From assembly GCA_964454745.1 (NCBI GenBank), contig CAYVUI010000112.1, forward strand, positions 1 to 14,195: DNA of 14,195 nucleotides, read 5' to 3'. The position numbers were made by a program, and so were the translations under genes. This document shows, piece by piece, positions 7,383 to 14,195 of the stretch. A model generated the notes under the pieces. That model worked only from the letters and a program-made list of their open reading frames with translations. It had not been told where the DNA came from and did not search any database. The stretch is from CAYVUI01 sp964454745. Its GTDB lineage: Bacteria; Planctomycetota; Phycisphaerae; Sedimentisphaerales; Anaerohalosphaeraceae. How positions within the stretch are numbered: position 1 is the first letter of the stretch; the number at the start of each line of letters is the position of its first letter.

Positions 7383-10022
7383 CTACTTCTCATCTCGCAG
7401 AACAAAGCCCGGATGAATCCAATCGCCCCAGACCCAGTAGAAATTGGAGAATTCCTTCGCCTTTAGCACCAGCTCTTTGCTGCCTTCGGGGATATCGATC
7501 GCAATATTGTATGGATCGTCCTCGACGCTCATCTTGTCCGACTGGAACACCTGCTGGCCGTCGATGAGGATCTCAAAGACGATATGCCCGCGGATGTCCG
7601 AGAGGTCGTCAATTCCGATCATCGCGACAAATTGCCTGTAGTTCGGCTGAAGCGGAATGATGATATGGTCGTGCTTGAACAACTCATAGCCCTTGTGGAA
7701 CTTCGTGCCCTGGACCTGGAACTGGTCGGCGTTATAGGAAATGAACCGATACGACAGCCTGCGGGTCGCGTGATTGACCTTGTTGAGCAGGACATCGCGA
7801 TTGAGGGGGACATCGGGCACAATTGGGCGGTCCACCTTGCGGAAGGTAATACGGTCCTGGGGGCCGATGCGTTTGCCATCGCGATAAACCGCTGCGCGTA
7901 TTTCTGTGGTCGCGTCCACTTCAAACGGATCGCGGTAAACTTTAGAATCCGCGGTTGGCTCTGTTCCGTCGAGTGTGTAATGAATTGTTCCGCTGGGCGT
8001 GAGCTTTTGAATCACAACGCGCTTTTGATCGAAAAAGAGCTTGCCGCCTTCGCAGTCAATCGCAAGGGTGGGCTTTTCAAGCGGGACCTCACCTTTCCAG
8101 CCGCTCTGGGCCGCCGCCTCGGAATAAATCCTGTGCAGCAGCTCATTGTATCCACCGGGGCGTTCGTTCCAGTCGAAGCGGTTGTCCTTCCAGAGATTGC
8201 GGCAGTCGACGGGCGTATTGATCGTACCGCCGATGCCGTAGCCGCAGTTGCCCTCAAGGTAAGTCAGGTCCGAGCCGGTATCGAGGTAGATTGTCTTGTC
8301 CTTGCTCTGGTGGATGATATTGTGGCTGATGTGATTGTCGGCCCCAAGGGCAAACGTGTTGAGTGCCCCGCCGTCAGCCAGGCCGAGCATGTTCCTGGAG
8401 ACGATATTGTAAGCAATCCAATTGTCGCGTGCATGGGTGTACTTCATAAACTCGAGGTGGGTAAAAACGCCGCGATGTTCGAGCATTCGCCGGCGGGAGC
8501 CTTCGGGCAATTCGTCCCAGCGGACCTGGTACTGGTTTTCGTAATTGCCGTAGGCGTCGGTATGGCCTGCCACCCAGTCATCCTCGGGCGACCAGCCGAA
8601 TTTGGCGGCGTCATTGATATGCGTATAATGTGCCCCGACCATCATGACGGCGGAAAACGGGGTTTCGTAGATAAAATTGTGCGTTATTTTGTTGCTGCCG
8701 CTCTGGTAGATCGAGATGCCGCTGCTGTGCATGTAGTCGTTGGCACCGCAGTGATGGATTACGTTTCGCCGGATCACGTTATTCTTGTTGACGTCCAGTG
8801 TGCCCGGGCCGTAACCGAAAAGCTGGATGCCGCCGCTGCCGGTGTGGGCGATCTCGTTGCCTTCGACGCGGATGCGCTGGGCATGATGATTAAGGGTTAC
8901 CCCGTAGGTACCGACATGAACGATGCGGTTGTCACGGATTGTGATGTCCTCGGCCCCGGAGATGTAAATCGCGGCGTCCGGGTTCTCAAAGTTGCGGACG
9001 AGCCAGTCCTCGGGCCACTGGTCCTCGGGCATGCGGTCGGTGCCGCGAAGTTCGAAGCCCTCGAAAGTGACATCGTGGACCAGCCGGCCTCGTTCCTCAT
9101 CGCCTTCAATGCGGATGAGTTCATAGAGCCTGGAGGCGTACACCTCGGCTGTATCAAATCCGTTCTCCTCGGGCCAGAGATAAATCCGTCCCTGCTCGGA
9201 ATCTACGCACCACTCGCCAGGCTGGTCGATAAAGGCCAGGGCATTGATCAGCTTGAAACGGTTGCCGCGCATCCAGTCTTTCTTCGGGCTGCCCTTGTAA
9301 AGGACGTTTCGGCTGTGGCGCTGTGCGTGGCCGCTTTCGACGTCGATATCCCGCAGGACGGAAATGCCGTTGGCCCAGATGATCGGAATCCAGCTCATCT
9401 CGAGGTCGCCGTTGTCGGGAAGATGTTCGAGATACGGCTTTACGTGCTCGGGAAACCAGATTCGCTGGCCGTCGGGGCCGGGATTACCGAACTTGACAAT
9501 GCCCTCGTCGCCCTCGAAGAAGCCCTCGTTTGGATAGGATGACAGCTTTTGGGCGTTTCCGTTTACCACCAGGAAGTGGGGACGCCAGCCTTTTTCGATA
9601 TCGCAGCACCAGAGTTTACCCTTTGCTTTTGGATCGATGTACGCGGGGGTTTCACCGAGTTTTTTCCAGCCGGTTACGATCCGGTCGCCGCGCAGGACGG
9701 GCGTTTCGTTTTTGTAGGCACGGTACACAACCGGACTGTTGGGCAGACCGGAATCCTGCCAACTGAGCTCAAAACGCCGGTCGAGAAAATACTGACCGCC
9801 GCGCAGTATGACGGTGACACCGTTACTGGGTAACTGTCCCTGTTTTTTGAGTTCGCGGATTGCGTCGCGGGCGCGTTCAAGGGTGGCGAAAGGTTTTGCG
9901 AGGGTTCCGGGGTTTTGATCGCTGCCGGCTGTAGATACGTAAAAGTTAACCTTTGCAAAAGCTGGAACCGCTAAAACAGCTAAAACCAACAGTAATATAA
10001 GATTATGAATCTTTGAAATCAT
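7383..10022 (-). CDS. Secreted right-handed beta-helix glycoside hydrolase-like protein with CHB_HEX_C-like and NPCBM-like modules
   Basis: 879 residues. The start ATG at 10022 has AGGA 6 nt upstream. Residues 1-23 are a signal peptide (LILLLVLAVLAVPAFA). The mature N-terminus FYVSTAGSDQNPGT and the segment PFATLERARDAIRELKK are typical of secreted beta-helix carbohydrate-active proteins. About 100-320 is an inserted domain (PVLRGDRIVTGWKKL onward). About 315-600 holds beta-helix coils (ITIRDNRIVHVGTYGV, NKITHNFIYETPFSAV, GLADGGALNTFALGADNHISHNII). About 650-730 is a chitobiase/hexosaminidase C-terminal-like module (GTIHYTLDGTEPT). About 740-877 resembles the NPCBM carbohydrate-binding module (FVAMIGIDDL, FEILIDGQQVFQSDKM). 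The N-terminal and helix pattern is like GH141 (fucosidase/xylanase), but that family call is inference from memory. It probably cleaves a branched plant or algal glycan outside the cell. Several palindromes precede it, suggesting regulation by a sugar-responsive repressor. Confidence 0.88.
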   Translation of the reverse strand: MISKIHNLILLLVLAVLAVPAFAKVNFYVSTAGSDQNPGTLAKPFATLERARDAIRELKKQGQLPSNGVTVILRGGQYFLDRRFELSWQDSGLPNSPVVYRAYKNETPVLRGDRIVTGWKKLGETPAYIDPKAKGKLWCCDIEKGWRPHFLVVNGNAQKLSSYPNEGFFEGDEGIVKFGNPGPDGQRIWFPEHVKPYLEHLPDNGDLEMSWIPIIWANGISVLRDIDVESGHAQRHSRNVLYKGSPKKDWMRGNRFKLINALAFIDQPGEWCVDSEQGRIYLWPEENGFDTAEVYASRLYELIRIEGDEERGRLVHDVTFEGFELRGTDRMPEDQWPEDWLVRNFENPDAAIYISGAEDITIRDNRIVHVGTYGVTLNHHAQRIRVEGNEIAHTGSGGIQLFGYGPGTLDVNKNNVIRRNVIHHCGANDYMHSSGISIYQSGSNKITHNFIYETPFSAVMMVGAHYTHINDAAKFGWSPEDDWVAGHTDAYGNYENQYQVRWDELPEGSRRRMLEHRGVFTHLEFMKYTHARDNWIAYNIVSRNMLGLADGGALNTFALGADNHISHNIIHQSKDKTIYLDTGSDLTYLEGNCGYGIGGTINTPVDCRNLWKDNRFDWNERPGGYNELLHRIYSEAAAQSGWKGEVPLEKPTLAIDCEGGKLFFDQKRVVIQKLTPSGTIHYTLDGTEPTADSKVYRDPFEVDATTEIRAAVYRDGKRIGPQDRITFRKVDRPIVPDVPLNRDVLLNKVNHATRRLSYRFISYNADQFQVQGTKFHKGYELFKHDHIIIPLQPNYRQFVAMIGIDDLSDIRGHIVFEILIDGQQVFQSDKMSVEDDPYNIAIDIPEGSKELVLKAKEFSNFYWVWGDWIHPGFVLRDEK

Positions 10023-10041
10023 AATTCATCCTGTAAAAAAT

Positions 10042-10063
10042 GTAAATTATGTTTACGTTAACG
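10042..10063. promoter_or_regulatory. Possible operator just upstream of the beta-helix gene
   Basis: Two overlapping dyads lie 20-41 bp upstream of the ATG at 10022: GTAAA-N5-TTTAC (10042-10056) and the perfect 8-mer CGTTAACG (10056-10063). Their position between the probable promoter and the ribosome site suits a repressor. CGTTAACG-centred sites are common among LacI-family operators, but the regulator is not encoded in this window. Confidence 0.4.
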
Positions 10064-10101
10064 ATACCTGCGAAAAGCTTACCTTTTCATGCCTCAAATT
10101 G

Positions 10102-10132
10102 CAAATGCATTTGTGAAAACAATTGCTTTCAC
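10102..10132. promoter_or_regulatory. Two abutting palindromes upstream of the beta-helix gene
   Basis: CAAATGCATTTG (10102-10113) is a perfect 12-bp palindrome. It shares its last base with GTGAAAACAATTGCTTTCAC (10113-10132), where 9 of 10 base pairs match. The first covers a weak minus-strand -35-like TTGCAA (10104-10099), which could pair with TAAGCT (10081-10076) at 17 nt. This suggests a protein-controlled promoter for the beta-helix gene. The remainder of the 10023-10287 gap holds no gene. It has a small CCGTT-N5-AACGG hairpin at 10199-10213, and no convincing terminator for the upstream symporter-acetyltransferase gene. Confidence 0.5.
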
Positions 10133-10287
10133 CCTTACCGCGAAACGGCAGGTTTTAACACCCGGGCATGAAGGTACAGATGTGGATACGTATGTAAACC
10201 GTTGGAGGAACGGGAGATAAAAAATATACTTTTTTCAGGCCCCGGCAGGATAGTGCAAGCGCAACTGGCAGCCGTGGTGTGCAGTTT

Positions 10288-12591
10288 TTACAGCGGCTTG
10301 TACCAGACGTTCATGCTCTCGATGCGGCCGGCGATGTTGGTGTTATTGACCAGGCGTCCGGCGTATTCATAGCCCGCCTTTGCGAAGGTGACATTCATCC
10401 CTGCGGAAGCCGCACGGGCGATGGTAAAGGCGGTTTTAAAGTCCTTTTTTCGCATGGCCTCTTCCATAATATAGAGCAGTCGCAGGGCGAGATTGCTGCC
10501 GCGCTGGTCGGGCAGGGTCGCGAAATCGGTCATCTCGACATGGCCGGCCTCGGGCGACATTTCCGCGGAGGCCAGGGCAACGATTTTTGCTTCTCGGACT
10601 GCGCAGAAGTAATCCACGTGGGTCTCCATCGTTTCGCGCAGGTAGGCGGGATCGTCGATGGCAAAGGGGTAGCTGTCAAAAACCGTACCGTACACGCGTG
10701 CCATCTCAATGGCGTCGGAAGGTTCGCATTTTCGCAGGGTATATTCGCCGTTTTTATCGCTTTTAAGCTGCTCAGGACTAATGATATCCTTGCCCTGCGC
10801 GATCTCGAGATTGCGGTCATTGACGGTCTTGTCGGCCTCGTTTAGCCGGGTTTGGCAATAGAAACGCGAAAGGAAAAGCCCGTCTTCTTCGCCGTTGTAA
10901 AAACCGGGCACGGAGGCCTCGACTTCGAAATCGTGCGCGAGAAAGCCCCGCTTCGCAGCGGCTGGCACTTTGGCGAAAATTTTGGAATATCCATACTCCT
11001 TCGCCTTTTGGTCCAGGGTTTGGGCCAGTTTTTCCGGATCGGCCTGGGCGATTTTCATCAGGTAAATCCGCTGGTTCATCGGGCCGTGCTGAACGAGCGC
11101 AGAATCGATATATTCCATCGTATCGGCCTGATTTAACTCACCGTTCGTCTCTAAATCTTCCGCCGTTTTTTTCTCCGGAAACATCAAGGATACAAGGACA
11201 TAAAGGACCAGCGAAGTGGTGATACCGTAGAGGGTTACATCAAAGCCCCAGGCCTGCATCGCCTCGGGCAGCAGCGATTTTTTGAGCATCAGCAGGATCG
11301 TTACCACCCCTCCGCCGAGCATGGCTGCCAGTGCGCCGTGGCTGGTGCCGCGCTTCCAGAAGTAGGCCCCAACGGTCGGGACCACCAGGCCGGAGACCAT
11401 AAACGCATAGGCATACAGGATGGCATTCAGCACCGTGCCGAACTGGGCTGCGAGCAAAACCGAGAGGGTTCCGATCACAAAGGTGGCAACCATCGAGAGG
11501 CGGATCGAGGTCTTTGCGGAGACGTTTTTGATCCAGTACCGCTCGATTACGTCATTGACGAAATTGCCCGACGAGGCCATCAGGCAACTGTCGGCTGTGG
11601 ACATGATCGCGGAAAAATAGGACGCAATCACGATGCCGGTTACCCCTACGGGCAGGATATCGCGAATGAGCATGGGCATGGCCATTTCGGATTCCGCTTC
11701 CGGGAAGACAACGCGTGCGCACATCCCGAGGAAGACGCCGGTAAAGGCCATGATGGGGTACTCGAAAATGCCGGCGACGTACCACGCGCGCCGGGCCTGT
11801 TTTTCGTCCTTGCAGGCGTACATCCGCTGGTAGAGCGTCATGCCGATCAGCCAGATCGGGACAATCGTAATCATCCAGTTGAAAAAGGTTACCCATGAGA
11901 TATTGGTCAGTGAGAAAAAGTCACGGGGTAAATTCTCTCGCAGTGTTGAGAATCCGCCGATTTTGTACAGTGCCACGGGGATGGTCACGAACATCAGGCC
12001 GGTCAGCAGGATACCCCACTGGATGGTATCGGTATAGATCACGGCCTTTAGCCCGCCGATTACGGTATAGAGGATCGTAATGACCGCAATGGTCAGCAGT
12101 GCAAAGGTGACCGGTTCCATTCCGAAAGGATTGGTCTGGAGGATCGTCGCGGAGGCCAGCTTGGCGCCAGCGAGCATCTGCGCACCGGTAAAGCCGAGGT
12201 ATCCAATCCCGGAGATCAGGGCGGCTGTGAGGGCGACCGTACCGTTATAACGGTGGCGCAGGAAATCGGGAAACGTCATGAACTGATGCTTCTGATCGAG
12301 ACGCTTGATTTTGGGAATGATCAGGACCGCGGTCATCCAGGCCCCGACCAGGCCGGTAAACAGCAGCCACGAACCGGAAAGCCCCATCAGAAAGCCGACG
12401 CCGCCAAGACCGATGGAAAACCCGCCGCCGACATCCGTCGCAACGATGGAGAGCCCGACATGCCAGGCCTTGATCGACCGCGAACCAACATAATAGTCCT
12501 CCGCGGTTTTGTTTTTGAAAAAATAATACAACCCAATGGCCAGCACGCCGGCCATATACAATCCAAAGATCAGGTAATCAACTAAATGCAT
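10288..12591 (-). CDS. ablB: Na+:solute symporter (SSS/SLC5) fused to beta-lysine N6-acetyltransferase (AblB)
   Basis: One uninterrupted 767-residue frame with two complete parts. Residues 1-475 are an SSS-family symporter with many hydrophobic segments, ATDVGGGFSIG at 51-61, and the sodium-site region SYFSAIMSTADSCLM at 324-338; S331/T332 align with the Na+ ligands S340/T341 of PutP. The substrate is not evident. A short acidic linker (476-492) leads to about 275 residues matching AblB: the N-terminal part (YGYSKIFAKVP, SVPGFYNG) and a GNAT domain (YPFAIDDPAYLRETM, EMTDFATLPDQRGSNLALRLL, ARAASAGMN, NNTNIAGRIESMNVWYKPL). AblB transfers acetyl from acetyl-CoA to the epsilon-amino group of beta-lysine, giving the osmolyte N-epsilon-acetyl-beta-lysine. 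The start at ATG 12591 has only a poor ribosome site (ACGAAG, 2 nt away), so coupling to ablA translation is possible. It lies 43 nt downstream of ablA on the same strand. Confidence 0.93.
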   Translation of the reverse strand: MHLVDYLIFGLYMAGVLAIGLYYFFKNKTAEDYYVGSRSIKAWHVGLSIVATDVGGGFSIGLGGVGFLMGLSGSWLLFTGLVGAWMTAVLIIPKIKRLDQKHQFMTFPDFLRHRYNGTVALTAALISGIGYLGFTGAQMLAGAKLASATILQTNPFGMEPVTFALLTIAVITILYTVIGGLKAVIYTDTIQWGILLTGLMFVTIPVALYKIGGFSTLRENLPRDFFSLTNISWVTFFNWMITIVPIWLIGMTLYQRMYACKDEKQARRAWYVAGIFEYPIMAFTGVFLGMCARVVFPEAESEMAMPMLIRDILPVGVTGIVIASYFSAIMSTADSCLMASSGNFVNDVIERYWIKNVSAKTSIRLSMVATFVIGTLSVLLAAQFGTVLNAILYAYAFMVSGLVVPTVGAYFWKRGTSHGALAAMLGGGVVTILLMLKKSLLPEAMQAWGFDVTLYGITTSLVLYVLVSLMFPEKKTAEDLETNGELNQADTMEYIDSALVQHGPMNQRIYLMKIAQADPEKLAQTLDQKAKEYGYSKIFAKVPAAAKRGFLAHDFEVEASVPGFYNGEEDGLFLSRFYCQTRLNEADKTVNDRNLEIAQGKDIISPEQLKSDKNGEYTLRKCEPSDAIEMARVYGTVFDSYPFAIDDPAYLRETMETHVDYFCAVREAKIVALASAEMSPEAGHVEMTDFATLPDQRGSNLALRLLYIMEEAMRKKDFKTAFTIARAASAGMNVTFAKAGYEYAGRLVNNTNIAGRIESMNVWYKPL

Positions 12592-12634
12592 AACTTCGTT
12601 CGTAAGGTTTAAACATCATTTCGTTCAATGGGAG

Positions 12635-13948
12635 TTACTCCGACTGGTCTCTTCGGTCGTGCCGCTCATTGGAGGCAGGCACCAGCGCGATCGTGCGGTC
12701 ATAATCGGCCAGGAGCTGCTCGATTCCAATCGATTTGTGCTCCTTTGCATCATCAAGATGCAAAACCAGGTCGCATTGCTCGCACTTTCGGTTACAGAAG
12801 ATCGGTTCATACGAATCCGGCTCTTTATAAGTGGTAATCACGCCTTCATAATTTCGCAGGACAACCTTGTTGGTCGACCAGGAGATCAGGTAATTGGGCA
12901 TGACGGGGATCTTGCCGCCGCCGTTGGGTGCGTCGATCACATAGGTCGGCACGCAAAAGCCGCTGGTGTGGCCGATCAGGCTTTCCATGATCTCGATCCC
13001 TTTGCCAACCGGGGTGCGGAAATGAGCCAGGCCCTCGGAAAGATCGCACTGGTAGAGGTAATACGGACGGACACGATTCATCACGAGCTTGTGCACAAGG
13101 GCTCTCATGATACGCGGACAGTCGTTTACCCCGGCCAGCAGTACCGACTGATTGCCCAGCGGAATCCCGGCATCGGCCAGCATTGTCAGTGCCTTTCGGG
13201 AAGACTCGGTCAGTTCGCGGGGATGATTAAAATGCGTATTGATCCATACCGGGTGGTGCTTTTTGAGCATCTCGGTGAGGTCTTTGGTAATCCGGGCAGG
13301 CATGACCACCGGTGTGCGGGTTCCGATTCGAATGACCTGCACGTGTTCGATGGAGCGAAGCTCGCCGAGGATCCAGTCGAGCATATCATCGCTGAGCAGG
13401 AAGGGATCGCCTCCGCTAAGCAGTACGTCACGGACGCGCGGATTGGAACGGATGTAGTCGATGCCCTTCTGAATTTCCGCCTTGTTGGGGATAGAATCGA
13501 CATCACCGACTCTGCGTTTGCGGGTGCAGTGGCGGCAGTACATCGAGCACATGTTACTGACCAAAAGCAGCACGCGGTCCGGGTAGCGGTGGGTAACGCC
13601 GGGCACGGGGCTGTCCTTGTCCTCATGCAGCGGGTCTGCCATGTCAAAACGGACGACGTCCAGCTCGTGCATCGAAGGAAAAGACTGCTTGAAAACCGGG
13701 TCGTTTTCGAGGTCTTCCGTATCGATCAGCGAGAGGTAATACGGCGTGATCGACATGGGAAATTCCTGGACGGTTTTTTCAAACGCCTTGCGGGTCTCGT
13801 CGTCGAGCTTGATATCGAGCAGTTTCTCGAATGTGTCCAGATCGCGGATGCAGTGCTTGAGCTGCCATTTCCAGTCCTGCCAGTGCGACTGGCCCATACT
13901 GGTATCAATACCGTCAATAATTTTCTGCTGGGTTTCACCAAATGTCAT
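12635..13948 (-). CDS. ablA: Lysine 2,3-aminomutase
   Basis: 437 residues, a normal length for the family. The start ATG at 13948 is preceded by AGGGG at 13959-13955. This radical SAM, PLP-dependent enzyme converts L-lysine to L-beta-lysine. Visible features are the cluster motif CSMYCRHC (C134, C138, C141), the SAM-binding GGDP at 179-182, and the PLP lysine K346 in APNGGGKIPVMP. D302 (YQCDLSEGLAHFR) and D339 (VIDAP) are the expected substrate carboxylates. C277, C385, C389 and C392 match the structural zinc ligands (NDCPRI, CNRKCEQC). The polar tail after about 420 (ERHDRRDQSE) is unremarkable. Position directly before an AblB domain shows that it serves N-epsilon-acetyl-beta-lysine synthesis rather than lysine fermentation, hence ablA rather than kamA. 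I saw no strong promoter in 13949-14042, though transcription of the pair must begin there or further upstream. Confidence 0.96.
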   Translation of the reverse strand: MTFGETQQKIIDGIDTSMGQSHWQDWKWQLKHCIRDLDTFEKLLDIKLDDETRKAFEKTVQEFPMSITPYYLSLIDTEDLENDPVFKQSFPSMHELDVVRFDMADPLHEDKDSPVPGVTHRYPDRVLLLVSNMCSMYCRHCTRKRRVGDVDSIPNKAEIQKGIDYIRSNPRVRDVLLSGGDPFLLSDDMLDWILGELRSIEHVQVIRIGTRTPVVMPARITKDLTEMLKKHHPVWINTHFNHPRELTESSRKALTMLADAGIPLGNQSVLLAGVNDCPRIMRALVHKLVMNRVRPYYLYQCDLSEGLAHFRTPVGKGIEIMESLIGHTSGFCVPTYVIDAPNGGGKIPVMPNYLISWSTNKVVLRNYEGVITTYKEPDSYEPIFCNRKCEQCDLVLHLDDAKEHKSIGIEQLLADYDRTIALVPASNERHDRRDQSE

Positions 13949-14042
13949 CTCTGTCCCCTATATTTTTATATCTGTTTTATTTACAATATGTTATGCGCGT
14001 GCTGCCGCATAGTTGCGCTCATACAGAGCAAAAACACCGCTT

Positions 14043-14073
14043 AAAAAAGAATAAAGCCATCTATCGGGCTTTA
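14043..14073 (-). terminator. Terminator-like hairpin upstream of ablA
   Basis: TAAAGCC (14052-14058) and GGCTTTA (14067-14073) form a 7-bp stem with an 8-nt loop. On the minus strand the stem is followed by TTCTTTTTT (14051-14043). It would end a minus-strand transcript arriving from the right and insulate ablA from it. It could also act as an attenuator if the ablA promoter lies further upstream. Confidence 0.55.
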
Positions 14074-14134
14074 CAGGCATATCCTCAGGAAAAGGATACG
14101 AATGAAAAGAGTAAAAAACGTTCTTTAATGACGT

Positions 14135-14195
14135 TTAATTACTAGACCTTAAACAAGCGAACTCGGTTTGTCTTTCAATGAATTCCGAGCTTGGC
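14135..14195 (-). CDS. Possible 3' end of an upstream gene (very short, uncertain)
   Basis: From the right edge one minus-strand frame stays open for 19 codons, ending EFIERQTEFACLRSSN and a TAA at 14137-14135. A terminator-like hairpin follows about 60 nt downstream, consistent with a gene end. The tail is too short to identify and could be chance. Confidence 0.15.
   Translation of the reverse strand, partial: PSSEFIERQTEFACLRSSN

Noticed and set aside
7376..7389. GAAGT-TGCT-ACTTC hairpin over the stop codon of the beta-helix gene
   Set aside because: The stem is only 5 bp and no T-run follows on the minus strand, so it is not a credible terminator.
7584..9542. Long 652-codon open frame on the plus strand
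   Set aside because: It lies wholly opposite the well-supported beta-helix gene. Its translation has low complexity in Val, Ala, Asp and Gly, with no recognisable motif, as expected from an antisense shadow of a GC-rich gene.
10219..10236. A-run/T-run hairpin (AAAAAA-N5-TTTTTT) downstream of the symporter-acetyltransferase gene
   Set aside because: An all A/T stem of 6 bp is too weak for an intrinsic terminator. It may be simply AT-rich spacer.
12659..14044. 461-codon open frame on the plus strand
   Set aside because: It is antisense to ablA, whose catalytic motifs are complete. The plus-strand translation shows no family signature.
13942..14145. 67-codon plus-strand frame between ablA and the right edge
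   Set aside because: It has no ribosome site, overlaps the ablA start region on the opposite strand, runs through the terminator-like hairpin and resembles no known protein.
14180..14195. GAATTCCGAGCTTGGC at the right edge, resembling cloning-vector linker sequence
   Set aside because: It is only 16 bases and the edge of a window is arbitrary. The similarity is from memory and may be chance, so I do not claim contamination.

Overview
This window most likely comes from a planctomycete, probably Phycisphaerae. The evidence is the style of the secreted proteins: a 1750-residue mosaic with GLUG repeats, a kelch propeller and a C-terminal dockerin-like D-x-N-x-D-G tail, beside a secreted beta-helix protein carrying chitobiase-type and NPCBM carbohydrate-binding modules. 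This is inferred from family knowledge; no rRNA or other marker gene is present. Six protein genes are well supported. Five lie on the minus strand and one small gene lies on the plus strand. No tRNA, rRNA, CRISPR array or insertion sequence was seen.

Layout. Positions 1-1004 (minus) hold the first 334 residues of an exported phosphotriesterase-like metal hydrolase, cut by the window edge. A divergent gap with several dyads separates it from a plus-strand stand-alone HD-domain protein (1269-1826) that matches the C-terminal domain of Ppx/GppA. This gene converges on the giant secreted mosaic gene (1884-7136, minus), with a GC-rich terminator between them. The giant gene has its own good sigma70-type promoter near 7253-7282. 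Next is the secreted beta-helix glycoside-hydrolase-like gene (7383-10022, minus), preceded by a gap (10023-10287) packed with palindromes. Last come two genes forming a probable operon on the minus strand: lysine 2,3-aminomutase (ablA, 12635-13948), then, 43 nt downstream, a sodium:solute symporter fused to a beta-lysine N6-acetyltransferase (ablB, 10288-12591). At the right edge a terminator-like hairpin and a 19-residue open tail suggest an unrelated upstream minus-strand gene ends there.

How they work together. AblA and AblB are the two known enzymes making the compatible solute N-epsilon-acetyl-beta-lysine from lysine: AblA moves the alpha-amino group to the beta carbon, and AblB acetylates the epsilon-amino group. 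Here the whole acetyltransferase is attached to the cytoplasmic end of an SLC5-type Na+ symporter. Osmolyte synthesis and Na+-driven transport are therefore encoded as one polypeptide. This fusion is the most interesting feature of the window and suggests a saline habitat. The beta-helix enzyme and the giant mosaic look like separately regulated extracellular proteins for handling polysaccharide or surfaces.
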